Source: Xylaria sp. FL1777
Lineage: Eukaryota; Ascomycota; Sordariomycetes; Xylariales; Xylariaceae
NCBI GenBank assembly: GCA_022578965.1
Contig: MU400591.1
Location: forward strand, 124,001 to 188,000
Direction: 5' to 3'
DNA length: 64,000 bases
Part shown: in pieces, positions 47,301 to 58,007 of the stretch
How positions within the stretch are numbered: the first letter of the stretch is position 1
How the letters are laid out: every line of letters starts with the position of its first letter
Program-made: the position numbers and the translations under genes
Notes under the pieces: model-generated
Told to the model about the DNA's origin: nothing
Databases searched by the model: none
The model's input: the letters and a program-made list of their open reading frames with translations, nothing else

Positions 47301-48371
47301 CAATTGATGGTATTAGAGATTTTCGTATAGTTAAAAGCTCATGGGGATGGCAACATAGCTAGCCAAATTCCTACTAAACCCCAAGTTGTAGTCTTGCCAT
47401 CATATCATCCCAACTTACCCTAGTGGGGCTGCTCCCGCCGACGTCACTACTGTTCGATGATCATTGGTTGCATTGTCAGGATCACTCATGCACATGGGTA
47501 AGGGTACCTACTAGATGGGCTGGAAAAGCAAGCTGTCAGTATGCATATTGAAAAGCTGGGCAAGATGATGCTATCATTGTAATTATCTTCGTTGGCCATA
47601 TCCATAATTCCAGATTACATGTTTCTAATAAAACCTCCAGTATTCAGCATCACCGATTTACAGTTGCCCGCTATGCTGTCCTTCATGTCCACCAGTCACG
47701 ACTTGACTCATATCTACAACATCTCCAAAGTAGAGCGATTCTCTCCAAAAGAAAAGGAACCATGTCAGTGGCTCGACTTGCATTGGGAGGGATGCCTAGA
47801 ATGGTAGCTTTGTCATTGGCAATATCAGGTCTAGCGTGGTTCAAAAGTGCGAAAGGCTTTGGCGACGTCTCCCATGCTAAGTAGGACAGAAACAAATTCG
47901 GTTCAGTTATTATACTAAAAATAACTAGTTCTAGCTTATTACTGGCCATACAGTATATGCTGGAGATTTTAATGAAAAGTCAATACATACCTACTGTTCG
48001 TGCCGTAGACAGGGAATGGAGTGAGCTAGATGATGATGTACTACTCCCTACCAATGAAGTCTACCACTTCCAATATTTACCCCTCATTTTGCCCCACCAG
48101 AATAGTGGGGCTAGACAGACAACCAATAGGTTACCAGCACAGGCACTAGTCAAATGGTGCAAGATGATTGGTGCAAGACGATTACTGCAAGATGATTGGT
48201 GCTTGTCTGCTATAAGAAGGCTGCTCAAGGAGATATCTACTTATATAGCACAAACATCATCCAGACATTAAGCATTTCCAAATCCTGTGTCCGTTGTCCT
48301 CCATCTTTCAAGAAAATTCCAATTATAATATTCCCTTCCAGAGACGAGAGCTTGCTTCAAAACTCTTCACT
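44342..48371. other. Gene-poor stretch containing a foldback element
   Basis: No supported gene in 4 kb apart from the foldback element at 45074-45567. A short direct repeat (tgcaagatgattggtgc and variants) lies at 48159-48205. Confidence 0.45.
45074..45567. mobile_element. Foldback/MITE element with 168-bp terminal inverted repeats
   Basis: The element begins acgcatctcccacttgac and ends with its reverse complement. Both ends are flanked by TA (45072-45073 and 45568-45569), the target duplication expected for Tc1/mariner-pogo type insertion. Arms 45074-45241 and 45401-45567 are highly similar, with one divergent patch in their middle. A second inverted pair (45272-45290 with 45352-45370) and a perfect 13-bp central hairpin (45308-45320 with 45322-45334) continue the palindrome, so nearly the whole 494 bp folds back on itself. 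It has no coding capacity, so it is a non-autonomous element. Confidence 0.9.
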
Positions 48372-49097
48372 ATGGATAGCGCTGCTGTAAACAAGACGTC
48401 CGAGCCGGAATATTCCTCTGAGCGTTTCGCAGATATTATGGATCGCACACTGGTATGTCGCCTACTTTTATACTTCTTCTACCAACCAGCCTAGGAGGAG
48501 AAATCATCTTAACATTTCTGTGATTAGTCCAAAATGGAACAAAAGGGACACGCAGATCTTGTGAAGCCATTTCGAGAGGCCATTACAGACTTCATGACCG
48601 AATTTGTTACACTTGCGGAAACTCAGGCTACCTTGGAGAGCATCCTTCGGCTTGCAGAAGATCAATCGCTAAGGGTTGAGTATGCCGCTTTCCTAGATGC
48701 GCCACTCGATACGGACGAACAACAAGTCACCGCACGCGCTGCTCTTTGCCAGATATTGGGAGGCATAGATACAATGCCGCAACCAAAAAATTGGAAGATT
48801 GTCGCAGAGCTTCTCCGCAAGATCCCCGCCACCGCTGCTGTAAGTTAATAAGCCTTCGTGTAGTTGTTTCTCCAGGGTTTGTCCACTTTGCTAAGTATAC
48901 TCAAGGCTTGTTGGCCAGGCCAGCGAGATAAGTTTCGCTCTTTTATGTCTAAAAATTTGCGTCGTGGGGATAAGGATTCAGACGAAGAGCAGCAGAGGCG
49001 AAAAGAGCTTCTCGAGATGACAGCCTCACAGGCTTCTCTACAGGAACTCCTCGTAACTTTGTGGCAGGAGATGGACAGTCAAGTACAGAAACGATGA
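48372..49097 (+). CDS. Small helical orphan protein
   Basis: Likely three exons, 48372-48452, 48528-48839 and 48906-49097, give 194 residues, all junctions phase 0. The second intron could instead end at 48875, leaving only 36 nt and adding ten residues; the longer 66-nt version is preferred because 36 nt is below the usual minimum. The protein is almost entirely charged and helical (DLVKPFREAITDFMTEFVTL, RLAEDQSLRVEYAAF, DEEQQRRKELLEMTASQASL), with no signal peptide or membrane helix. No family is recognised. The ATG at 48372 is chosen because the upstream extension lacks an ATG. Confidence 0.6.
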
Positions 49098-49562
49098 AAC
49101 TCATCGTTCAGTCTATGGTGCTAAGCATATCTAACGCTTAACAATGCTTTTTCCTACATATATTGCTATCACTGTCATTTATATTCTATTTATCACGTTC
49201 TGGTTGTTGTAACCGGTTGATGTTGGGAGAAAGAGTAGAAGATATTGTCTCTCCTTAATATAGCTGTTTGTTTAGACACCCGTTATTGAGGCATGATATA
49301 TTTACGACTCGAGTATTTTATTTCCCAGTGGTACTATCAACCACCATGATGTCATTGCTCCCAATAAGTTCAGTAGTTAGCAATACATCTTAGCCTATAC
49401 CCGATATGAACGAAATAAGCGAAAGAAAAATCAGGAGTTGCATGGTCTAGACGTAGGTCTATATTAATCTTTTTGTTATTTTACCTTGGGTGGTTGCCTT
49501 AGCAGAATATTCGCCGAAACTAATCAAGTCTTCTGGATTCAGCATTTCTCGGCCTTGCATGG
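49098..49562. other. Intergenic between converging genes
   Basis: 3' flank shared by the helical orphan gene and the transcription factor. No coding content is seen. Confidence 0.5.
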
Positions 49563-50967
49563 CTATTGACTATCTAACTCCATCCACAACGATTTAAATT
49601 GCCTCTCCAAATTTCTCTTACATGTCATATTCCTCTCGAGGATATCCATAGCATCATCGGAACCACGAGACTTGACCATCTGCCACGCAATTTTCTGTCT
49701 GTCTATAAACCATGCCCTCGTCGGCGATCCTTCATCAGACGCCATGGCACCAATCATGAGTTGACAGGATGTCAAGTCAGAGTAGCAACAGGGTGTGCAT
49801 TGGACTGCACATATAGCTTCTTTGAGCTCATTTGCAACTGCGGTAAGGTTGATAGCGACCGGTAGGGGACCCCATGATAGGTAGATGATCAATTCGACAG
49901 CAATACAAGATGCTTTTAATGCCGAACTACCATTAGCACGCATATCTCGCGTTTCGGAAAGTATGTAGTGCATCGGCTGCATGATATGCTCCATTATGAA
50001 GTCAGAGCTCTGGGGATGTCTTCGGGATGCGTCTATCCTTTGCATCCAACAAGCCAAGTTGTCGCAAAGATCCGCCATGCGTATCAAAGATGAACATCGG
50101 TCATCTCGTGCTGTACGGGCTGCATTGACGAATTTCTTGTGGTAAAGTCGGGGAAATCCGAACATATCGTTGATGATGTCACTAGCCGATAGATTAGTTC
50201 TTCTCTTCCGAAGATAGCTAGGGGACTGTACACACTTGATAAGGATATCTTCAAGCAAAGGCGACATAGCGGGTAAACCTAGTAATCTCCTCTCGTTTAC
50301 CATCTGAACCGCGCCGTCAATATGGATGTTCCAAGCGAGATCATTGTGCACCAAGCGCTCCCCAAAGGCTATTGTAAGCACCGCAGCCAGAACAGCATCT
50401 GTGGTGCCTCGTCCTGAATCAATGTGTTGAATGATATTCTTCGTAGCCTTGGATGAATGATCACAAAGTACCTCTTGGTAGTCTTTGTCCGGTGACCAAT
50501 GTCGTAGACCGAACACGATGAAGGATTCGACCGTGGCTGGCTTGGAGATAAGGAGGCTTATCCACGCTGCTTCGCTGATAGCGGCGGGATATTTACTGGT
50601 GTCCAGAAGTAGGAGGGACCATCTCAAAGATACTACGAAACTCAGCAAGTGGTCTAATGCCAAGTATAGAAGAGTGAATTGTACAGTAATACATACAGAT
50701 TTGGGCGTGGCTATCTCCACGAGTTTGTTGGCAAACGGTTTGCGAAGACCCTGGCCGACTGTTGGTGGTTACAACACTTTGTCCAAGGTTCTCCGGGGAC
50801 AATTGATAAGAAGATTTATTCGTTGCCTCTTTTTTATTCGTAGCTATTCTAGCCCGTCGCTTGGCAAAATTGGACTTGGTGACATGTGACCTCATGTGTC
50901 TCGCAGCCGTCTCAGACAATCCGGCAGTACCTACTGCAGTCAGGAAGGTAAAACCCGGTGGAGTCAT
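49563..50967 (-). CDS. Fungal-specific transcription factor (Fungal_trans_2-like)
   Basis: Two exons, 50967-50697 and 50653-49563, give 453 residues. The 43-nt intron (gtatgt...ttag) joins HAQI to YHLLSFVV in phase. The N-terminus FTFLTAVGTAG then ARHMRSHVTKSNFAKRRARI is the short basic signature found at the start of a fungal regulator family that lacks a Zn2Cys6 cluster. The remainder is the helical regulatory region typical of fungal transcription factors (SEAAWISLLISKPATVESFI, LGLPAMSPLLEDI, ELIIYLSWGPLPVAI). No cysteine cluster is visible, so DNA binding, if any, would use the basic segment. It is divergent from the MDR gene, with 561 bases between them, which suggests it may control it. 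Confidence 0.82.
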
Positions 50968-51528
50968 ATCGGTCTAAAGCTGCTTTAGGAAAATCAACTT
51001 TCGGCGAAGTAGCAATACTAAGGAATGACTCGAAGTTGTAACATGTATTATAAAGCACGGGATAGCGGGTAGGCGTGGTGTTTTCAATTGCAGGTGGATC
51101 TGCGAGCTTAGCATGACCATGTCTAACCGGTATTTCTAAGCAGGCTAACGGCATTTGTTGGAATAAACAATGAGCCATTCCCGTTTAGGAGAATCATTTT
51201 TAGCTCTTATGCACGTCCTCATCGCGCTGAACCTAATTAAGTAAATCAATATATGCCATGAGAACATCGAGATGGCTGCTCCGGGATGTTTTGAGGCTTA
51301 CTTTTCCAAGAAGCGTATTCTAGACTTCTTCCGTTCTGTCCGCCGAATGGTACTATTTCGCAATGGTTGACTGACATGACTAGACATTGATGGCTGATGG
51401 CTGTCTCTGGACGCATATAAAGGAACGCGAGTTCCGCAATGACGACTTGATAACACGGACAGCCATCAGCCGAGACGAAGAACAGCCCTTTCTTTACCTA
51501 TATCCAAATTCTACATCATAATATCTCC
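50968..51528. promoter_or_regulatory. Divergent promoter, transcription factor / MDR oxidoreductase
   Basis: A TATAAA at 51416-51421 lies 108 bases before the MDR ATG. It is bracketed by a 14-bp perfect inverted repeat, ggctgatggctgtc at 51392-51405 and its complement at 51458-51471, a plausible operator. Confidence 0.6.
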
Positions 51529-52696
51529 ATGATGGCACGCCAGTGGATCTTGAACAGCCAGAAAGGCTTCGAGAACTCGCTAGAGTACCAAAAGGACATC
51601 CGAATCCCCTCACCCAGTGATCTGGCCCCGAAGGAGGTGCTAGTCAAACTGTTCGCCGCCAGCTTGAACTACCGCGAACTTATTATTGCGGCTCCAGCGG
51701 TAAGTCATCACCGCCGAGAATAAAAAAACAAAATTATTGCTCAGCTGGAGCATGTTTATTTATTAACTCATCATCACTACCTAGACTATCGTGGGGCCAA
51801 TTCAACCACCACTGGTACCCGGCTGTGACGGTGCAGGAGTAATCGTGGCCACTGGCTCGGAGGTGCGGTCCTTCCGTCCCGGCGACCGCGTAGTCACACA
51901 CTTGGCACCGAAAGTGGTCGAAGAAAGGGGCGACGACGCACCTTGTATGGTGTCCGACGTTTCTTCGATGCTGGGATCAGGAAGTGATGGGACCCTAAGA
52001 TCATACGGCATCTTCTCAGAGGCCGCACTAGTCCACGCTCCTAAATCGCTAGACTGGCTGCCCGCCTCGACGCTGAGCTGTACGTGGACAACGGCCTGGA
52101 ACGCTCTATATGGGCTAGAGGGCAAGCAAGTCAGGCCCGGCTCGTGGGTTCTCGTCCAGGGCACGGGCGGAGTGAGCATTGCCGCATTACAGCTTGCTGT
52201 TGCTGCTGGGGCCAACGTTGTGGGAACCACTTCAACGGAAGACAAGGCTGCGCGACTGGCCGCGCTGGGTGCCGCGCAGACGGTCAACTACCGCTCGAAC
52301 CCAAAATCTTGGGGCGTGGAAGCTCGGAAGTATACACCGGATGGAAGAGGGTTTGACATCATTGTCGACGTGGGAGGGAACGAAACTTTGCCGCAGTCCT
52401 TTGCCGCCGCACGGGCCAATGGTTTGCTTTTGATAGTTGGAGGTGTAGGGGACATGACGGCTGAGCCAGTGCCTCTATTTCCTACTTTGTTGCATGGCTG
52501 CGTTGTCCGGGGGATCTTGGGAGCAAGTCGGGCCCAGTTCCACGAGCTTGTGAAATATATTGATGAGAAGGGGATTCAACCTGCAGTGGATAATATTGTG
52601 TTTGAGCTTGCGGAGGCTAGAGATGCTTACCGGCGCTTGAACGAGAAGAAGCACTTCTCGAAGGTTGTGCTGCGCATCGATCACGCAGATGTATAA
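51529..52696 (+). CDS. Zinc-independent MDR alcohol dehydrogenase-like oxidoreductase
   Basis: Two exons, 51529-51699 and 51785-52696, give 360 residues. The GroES-like N-terminal domain includes PKEVLVKLFAASLNYREL and PLVPGCDGAGVIVATGSEV; the Rossmann domain has VLVQGTGGVSIAALQLAVAA, then GTTSTEDKAARLAALGA. The zinc-ligand cysteines of classical alcohol dehydrogenases are missing, placing it with NADPH-dependent quinone/enoyl reductase-like members. It likely reduces an activated double bond or carbonyl. A second ATG follows immediately at 51532. The divergent transcription factor suggests inducible control. Confidence 0.9.
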
Positions 52697-53117
52697 TCGG
52701 AGCATGATGCATTGAATAGAAACAATACTTTCTGTAGTATCTTTAGTATAGCTTTGTGAAATATTCAAGGACATATTATTTGCAATGAGACTTCTAATGA
52801 GAATTCGTCCCCAACATTTTAGAGACAATGAACAGTCTAGCTAACCCCTTTCGTATTTCACAGATGACTGTAACCGTTAGATGAGGAGACTACCAGCCTG
52901 ATGGGTACTTGGTTGGAATTTGTCTCTCTCAATGAAAAATAATGTAGCTAATCATAGGAGTTGCAAAAGGGTGTCGCGCAAAGTCTTCAAACCCATCCAC
53001 ATATCTGCAAATATGGATGCGGAAACTCGCTTGTACTAGGTACGCGAAGTGAAGAAAGTAAAGACAATCATAATCATAACTATTCCCCCTTCCCATCTCT
53101 CCAGGAGGTCACATGCA
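52697..53117. other. Intergenic between converging genes
   Basis: 3' flank shared by the MDR and HET genes. No coding content is seen. Confidence 0.5.
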
Positions 53118-55094
53118 TCAGTCATCATGTTTGACAGCGTACGATGACCCCGGAGCATAACACACGCCGTTTCCCAGGGTGATCAGAAAATCTTCGATCT
53201 TGTCGTAAAATAAATAAGGGGTTTCCTTTTTATGTGCGCATAATGCTATAAAGTCATCGATGTCGAAGGTGGTTATAAAATTTGTGCCTACTTCTGATAG
53301 GCAATGGATAAAGGATAGATCGACAACTGCTTCACCTATGACATGAAATCGACGGTTGGCTTGTTCTCTCAGGACAAGAGTTGCTGATGCCTCTATATCT
53401 GCTATTATCCAATCCCCGGCTTGAGCATTATGCGGCAGAAGCGAACGCATTCGGTCATGTTTGTCGAATACAACATGGAATTGTTCTGGTATTCTTTCTG
53501 TTAGAGCTTTAACCATCTTTTCGTCATGCTCTTGGTCTGTCTTAGCCGTCCACTTATTCTTTGTTGGTAGAAGACAGCATTCCACGCTGTAGGCTTTCTC
53601 GTGCTTCTTAGCCCAATGCATTGGAACATCTAGTCTCAGGATCCCCTCGTCGCTAAGGACTTGAAATCCACGAAATCCCACTACAGAGATTGTTGGCAAT
53701 GAGTCTGTTATCGTCTCTGACCTTCTTTGCTCTATATTAATGCGACGCCGGAGCTCAATGCTCGGCGCCAACTTCGGGCTTGTCTGGGTGTCAAGCTGTA
53801 AAGCATCTATTATGCTTCGACACTGGGCGAATGATGTTTTTGCATCTGGTGATGCTGATCCGTGCATCGAACACACCCATGGAAGAATGGCCTTCACAAG
53901 ATCGTACATGTCACCACTATAATCCGGTTGTATCGTTTCCCCCGCCCCTGAGCTCCAGTCTACGATTGCAAGCACCGCATAAACCCGGTCCCTCGGCTTT
54001 TCGCATTGTAGCTTCAGGGTGAACTGCAAGGCGTCCCAAAGTGGATCACGCAGACTGTTGTCCATAGTCATTGCCCAAAGATGCCCGTGATTTAAACGGC
54101 CTTGAGAGCCGTCGAAATCTAATTGATTAAGGTGTTCATGGCCTTCTTGCTCTAGACTGTAAGCCGCGTGCCAAAGCGGAAACAATCTACTCAGCGGTGT
54201 TTGTCGCACCACTTTCTGGCTTGAGAGAAAGACAACCCCCATCTTGATCGCCTCAGGTAAGTGGCGCATGGAAAAGGGATTATCGAATACGTCATCAATT
54301 GTTTCTTCATCAATGTCCCTGTAGTGATCAAGTCCCCGTGCTACGAGCAGTGACAGACCAGAGAGGGCTGAGGCAGGCACACTGTCATCTCCGCATAAGA
54401 TCTCGACACTACGTGCTGACCTCATCTCAGGATAAGTCCATACTCTTTGAAAATAAGGTCTGCAGAGAAACTCGAAAAACATTCGTACCAACTGATCAGG
54501 GTTCTGACGGACGTGCCAGTTTCGAACTCTCCATTTGATCGCACGATTCGGTTTTCTCTCAGGTTTGGGGACACTGTAGTACGTGCTAGCTTGCTTAAAA
54601 AGCTCGGAATTCTGCTTTATGTTCTGTACTAGAGCCCGACTATACTCGTCATGAGCCCCTAGGCATGCCAGCACGATATCCGCCTTCTGATAGATTGCTC
54701 CCATCGCAGCCACTTGAATATTTTTCTCGTGATGATCCGCTTGATTGATGCAGATAGCATCGACCCATATGTAGCGATCTGCTCCGGTATGCTGATGAAT
54801 TTGTTGCAGAACGTCTTTGCAGTTCTGCCGGACCTGCATTCTCTTGCCATTGACCCGAATCCATGTTGTGTGCTTCGGATCACCCCAGGTGTAAGATACG
54901 GAGCGATAGGGAGGAGCGTCACCAATGAGCCAGGTGGTCAGTTCACATTCCAAATCGGAATCGCCGCTCTCTTGCTGCTGTTGGAACGTGGTCTCGGGAA
55001 CGCATTTTGTTACTCGCAGGAGCCGAAAGTAGTTTTTGGGGTCAGACAGTTGCTGGTGGCGAAACCCATCGTGAGCCATTGCCGAGGCACCCAT
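53118..55094 (-). CDS. HET-domain (heterokaryon incompatibility) protein
   Basis: Single exon, 658 residues. The HET domain (PF06985 type) runs from about residue 60 to 240, with its three hallmarks: PYRSVSYTWGDP, then RYIWVDAICINQADHHEKNIQV and AIYQKADIVLACLG, then FQRVWTYPEMRSARSVEILCG (here WT instead of the usual WV). The C-terminal 350 residues are family-variable. HET-domain proteins trigger programmed death on fusion of genetically unlike hyphae; the N-terminal half resembles TIR folds and may be an NAD-cleaving or signalling module. No NACHT, WD40 or other sensor domain is attached, as in the large stand-alone class. The partner locus is unknown. A second Met at residue 6 is an alternative start. 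Confidence 0.92.
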   Translation of the reverse strand: MGASAMAHDGFRHQQLSDPKNYFRLLRVTKCVPETTFQQQQESGDSDLECELTTWLIGDAPPYRSVSYTWGDPKHTTWIRVNGKRMQVRQNCKDVLQQIHQHTGADRYIWVDAICINQADHHEKNIQVAAMGAIYQKADIVLACLGAHDEYSRALVQNIKQNSELFKQASTYYSVPKPERKPNRAIKWRVRNWHVRQNPDQLVRMFFEFLCRPYFQRVWTYPEMRSARSVEILCGDDSVPASALSGLSLLVARGLDHYRDIDEETIDDVFDNPFSMRHLPEAIKMGVVFLSSQKVVRQTPLSRLFPLWHAAYSLEQEGHEHLNQLDFDGSQGRLNHGHLWAMTMDNSLRDPLWDALQFTLKLQCEKPRDRVYAVLAIVDWSSGAGETIQPDYSGDMYDLVKAILPWVCSMHGSASPDAKTSFAQCRSIIDALQLDTQTSPKLAPSIELRRRINIEQRRSETITDSLPTISVVGFRGFQVLSDEGILRLDVPMHWAKKHEKAYSVECCLLPTKNKWTAKTDQEHDEKMVKALTERIPEQFHVVFDKHDRMRSLLPHNAQAGDWIIADIEASATLVLREQANRRFHVIGEAVVDLSFIHCLSEVGTNFITTFDIDDFIALCAHKKETPYLFYDKIEDFLITLGNGVCYAPGSSYAVKHDD

Positions 55095-55640
55095 AGCGAA
55101 AACACTATACCTAAGTAATGAGCAGATCGCCGCTTCAGCCTCGGTAACGCAGTACCGACCTCATACAGTGTGTTGCCATCCTGAATGAGCCTCTTTTTCC
55201 TCCCTCTTCCAAAATGGATAAGTAAAGAGAGGTGTTGTTGGTCCTTTTGAGGGCGGAATTCCTAGTCCGCCTTAAAATTGTCCGCCTCAAATTCTAAAAA
55301 TAATCTCATAATTTCCCATGCATATTTAGTGTGTATACGCAGTATGGGACGCAGTATGGCCTGTCCAATCACCATCTCAACTGAGCAGCTAGGATAGACA
55401 ACATTCAAAGACGTCGTCGTACCGAATGTTTTTATCGCAGACGAAGAGAATAGAGATTCTGCTGGTGAGAAGATCACACTTACAGCTTCTCTGAAGTGCT
55501 CGGCACGTTTGAGATATCGTGCATCACTCCCTGTGACGCGCGCTTTGCTACCTACCATATCCTCCCTGCCCATGTACGTCCAATCCGTATCGTAGAATTG
55601 CATCTCTTGCGAAGGCTCCTCGCTTTTCACACGTTTGGAC

Positions 55641-55664
55641 TTTTTTTTTTTTTTTTTTTTTTTT
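55641..55664. repeat. T24 homopolymer
   Basis: Twenty-four uninterrupted T on the plus strand (A24 on the minus strand). It could be the fossil poly(A) tail of a minus-strand retroposed copy whose body would lie at higher coordinates, where an open frame (55707-56084) exists, or simply slippage. Confidence 0.9.
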
Positions 55665-55706
55665 GGAATTCGTGATAGGAAGTCCAGCGTCCCTCTTCAC
55701 ATCAGC

Positions 55707-56084
55707 CTAACAGGCAATGCACAGCTTTGCTTCGCGGCACCGTTCGAAGATGGAATTAATAGACTCGGCGTCTTCCGTCGCGCTGCTCTTGTCGATATAA
55801 GTAGCATATGTCGATCCACATCCACCTAAACCTTTGATTCCCAGCGGTCTCACATGCACCACGGATTTAGTCCTTTCGAGAGGAGCTTTGAGCTCATTGA
55901 AGGTGATTTCCAGTCCTGCCTGGCGACGTGACAAGATTGCGCAACCTTCTCGGTGAAAACTACTCTGATCACCATTGCACAATTCAAAAGAGTTGTTTCG
56001 AGGAATCTCATTTTGATGGTTAACTGAGAACGTCGTCGGTTTGGATATGTATGCACTCCCAAATCTAAGAACTTTCAGTCTCAA
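55707..56084 (-). CDS. Possible small Cys-containing protein or fragment
   Basis: Open frame of 125 residues without recognisable family. It has five cysteines, a GCGSTYATYIDKSS stretch and a C-terminal helix ESINSIFERCREAKLCIAC. There is no signal peptide at its own start, so if real it would need an upstream exon that I could not identify with confidence. The regular spacing of cysteines is the only argument for it. Confidence 0.25.
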   Translation of the reverse strand: MRLKVLRFGSAYISKPTTFSVNHQNEIPRNNSFELCNGDQSSFHREGCAILSRRQAGLEITFNELKAPLERTKSVVHVRPLGIKGLGGCGSTYATYIDKSSATEDAESINSIFERCREAKLCIAC

Positions 56085-57718
56085 ATATTCTTATGCCCAT
56101 TTGTCGTCTATTCACGATATCATAAGTAGATTTGGGGGCCGTGGGATCTAATCGTGCATAAGGCTAAGGAGAAGACTCCAGGGATCATGAAGAAAGTGAA
56201 GTGAGATTGTGGGAAATGGTAGGCTAGCAGGGATATCGAAACTATTTGCACCTAGACTGGAAGCCAATATCAACCCAGCTTTTGAAAGAGCTGCTCTTTT
56301 GAAAGCCTGCTGGCGGCAGCTCTTGAAGAATCACAAAGGAAGTTGAGTTTTCAGTGGTTACCATTCTAGCGACTTTGTTATTATCAATCTATTTACGAGG
56401 CAAGTATTCCCAGAAGGCATGGGCATCTAAATCTAGATCAGTCCATCTACATAAAGTCTTACGTCGGCCGATCTGGAACGTTGGTTGAGCCCCAGGATAG
56501 GTCCTTATCGACTCGAAATATAACATTTCTATTGCTGAAATTTTATATAACTACTGAAACTAAGCTTTTTACATAACTATAACAAAATTACAACATTACT
56601 GAGTAACACTCATTATTATATTTCATTGCATTGTACTTATTCATTAGTGGGCGAGGGGTTATCTAGGAGTTAGGTTATAAAACGCTATTTCGAATTGAGG
56701 GAGTAGGTGTTGTCTAATTAAGAACCTGGCAAACAGAGTGGGTTCAAATGACTGATATAGGTGGGCTATTTAAAAAGTAGTTTGTGTTTTGCTTGGGAAG
56801 AAAACATTTTTATTCCTAACATTGGTCGCACATTTGTCTTGCAGTGTTATAACGCTCCTGGGTACAACTGCCCCTTGCCGTGAAACAATAACCCTATCCC
56901 TCCGTCTAACAAACTTTCAAGGTAATGGCGGTACACTAAGTAGTATTCCCTTACTTATTATATCATTATTATTAATAATATGTTATGTAGGAGAGCGTCT
57001 GCCTTTAGCTGCTTGTATTTTTAAATCTAAGATTACGGTGAAGAGAGTTGGACCCTACGTAATAGTTGTTATGCGTGGAATTACAGTCCTTACCCTATGT
57101 CTGTGTAAAGCGCAAAGGCAAAAGTTTCAATCTAATTCATTCCCTTCGCCTATTTTAGGATGTAAACTAATGATTAAGCAGATACGCTTTAGTTTACCGC
57201 GGGCTATCAGCAAGTTAAACCCTCGTTTACACTGCAAAAAAAAAAAAAAAAGCTACATTACACTACTGTTTACTACGTAGATAACGCTTGTGGTTGCCCA
57301 CATTTTCAAATCTAACGTACTATCTTTGGGGGGGTTTAAATAAGTTAGAAATGATAGAAATATTGTCTAGATGAATATCGCACGGCTTAGTAGCGATGTT
57401 TGGGTTGCACGTCAGATTATTGAAAGGATTACTGTTACTTCTACCGCACGACTGTTACCGTCACCTCAAGCTGAACGTGTGTTAAATGCAACCCCTTTTC
57501 CCGGAGAGTTGACTAAGAGTACGTGCATACTAAAATACCACGATACTCCACTACTCTAGTACAGTAGAAGCTGGCAGACATCAGACTATAGGTAGACGAT
57601 CCTCAGTTCAACGGCTAGAACTACCCTGGTTAATCCTCCATTGGAGGTATAATATTCCGTCTCGCTACTGCGTAGATTACCAGTACGGCAGATAAACGCC
57701 TACCCCCCGATATCCCTC

Positions 57719-58007
57719 AGTATACTAGATATACCGTATTTACCCTAAATACACTGAATGGGAACCGTTGCCAAGATTGCTTGGCATACATGAAGAGTTA
57801 GTCATGTGACGAAGATCTTGCCATATTAAGAGATCACTTGCATAAGCGAATAGCTAATATTAGTTTTAAACCTTTAATCTAGCTATATTACGCTTAGGGT
57901 GGCTGGGATAAGCTTGGTTATTCATGGCCAGTACCCTGTTGCCAAGCAATCTTGGCAACGGTTCCCATTCAGTGTATTTAGGGTAAATACGGTACCTTAG
58001 GTATACT
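57719..58007. repeat. Inverted repeat with 55-68-bp arms (MITE-like)
   Basis: The arms 57732-57786 and 57940-57994 are perfect reverse complements over about 55 bp (containing tttaccctaaatacactgaa on the left and its complement on the right). Similarity continues imperfectly to agtatac on each outer edge. The interior is about 150 bp without coding content. Size and structure fit a small non-autonomous DNA element; no definite target duplication was seen. Confidence 0.85.

Noticed and set aside
48840..48875. 36-nt intron in the helical orphan gene
   Set aside because: Shorter than normal ascomycete introns; a 66-nt intron ending at 48905 also keeps the frame.
55262..55630. 122-residue minus-strand frame downstream of the T24 run
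   Set aside because: No domain, signal peptide or splice context; may be chance or a decayed gene.
56789..57280. 163-residue plus-strand frame beginning with a hydrophobic segment
   Set aside because: The signal-like start is followed by low-complexity sequence that ends in a Lys run from the A16 tract; not gene-like.
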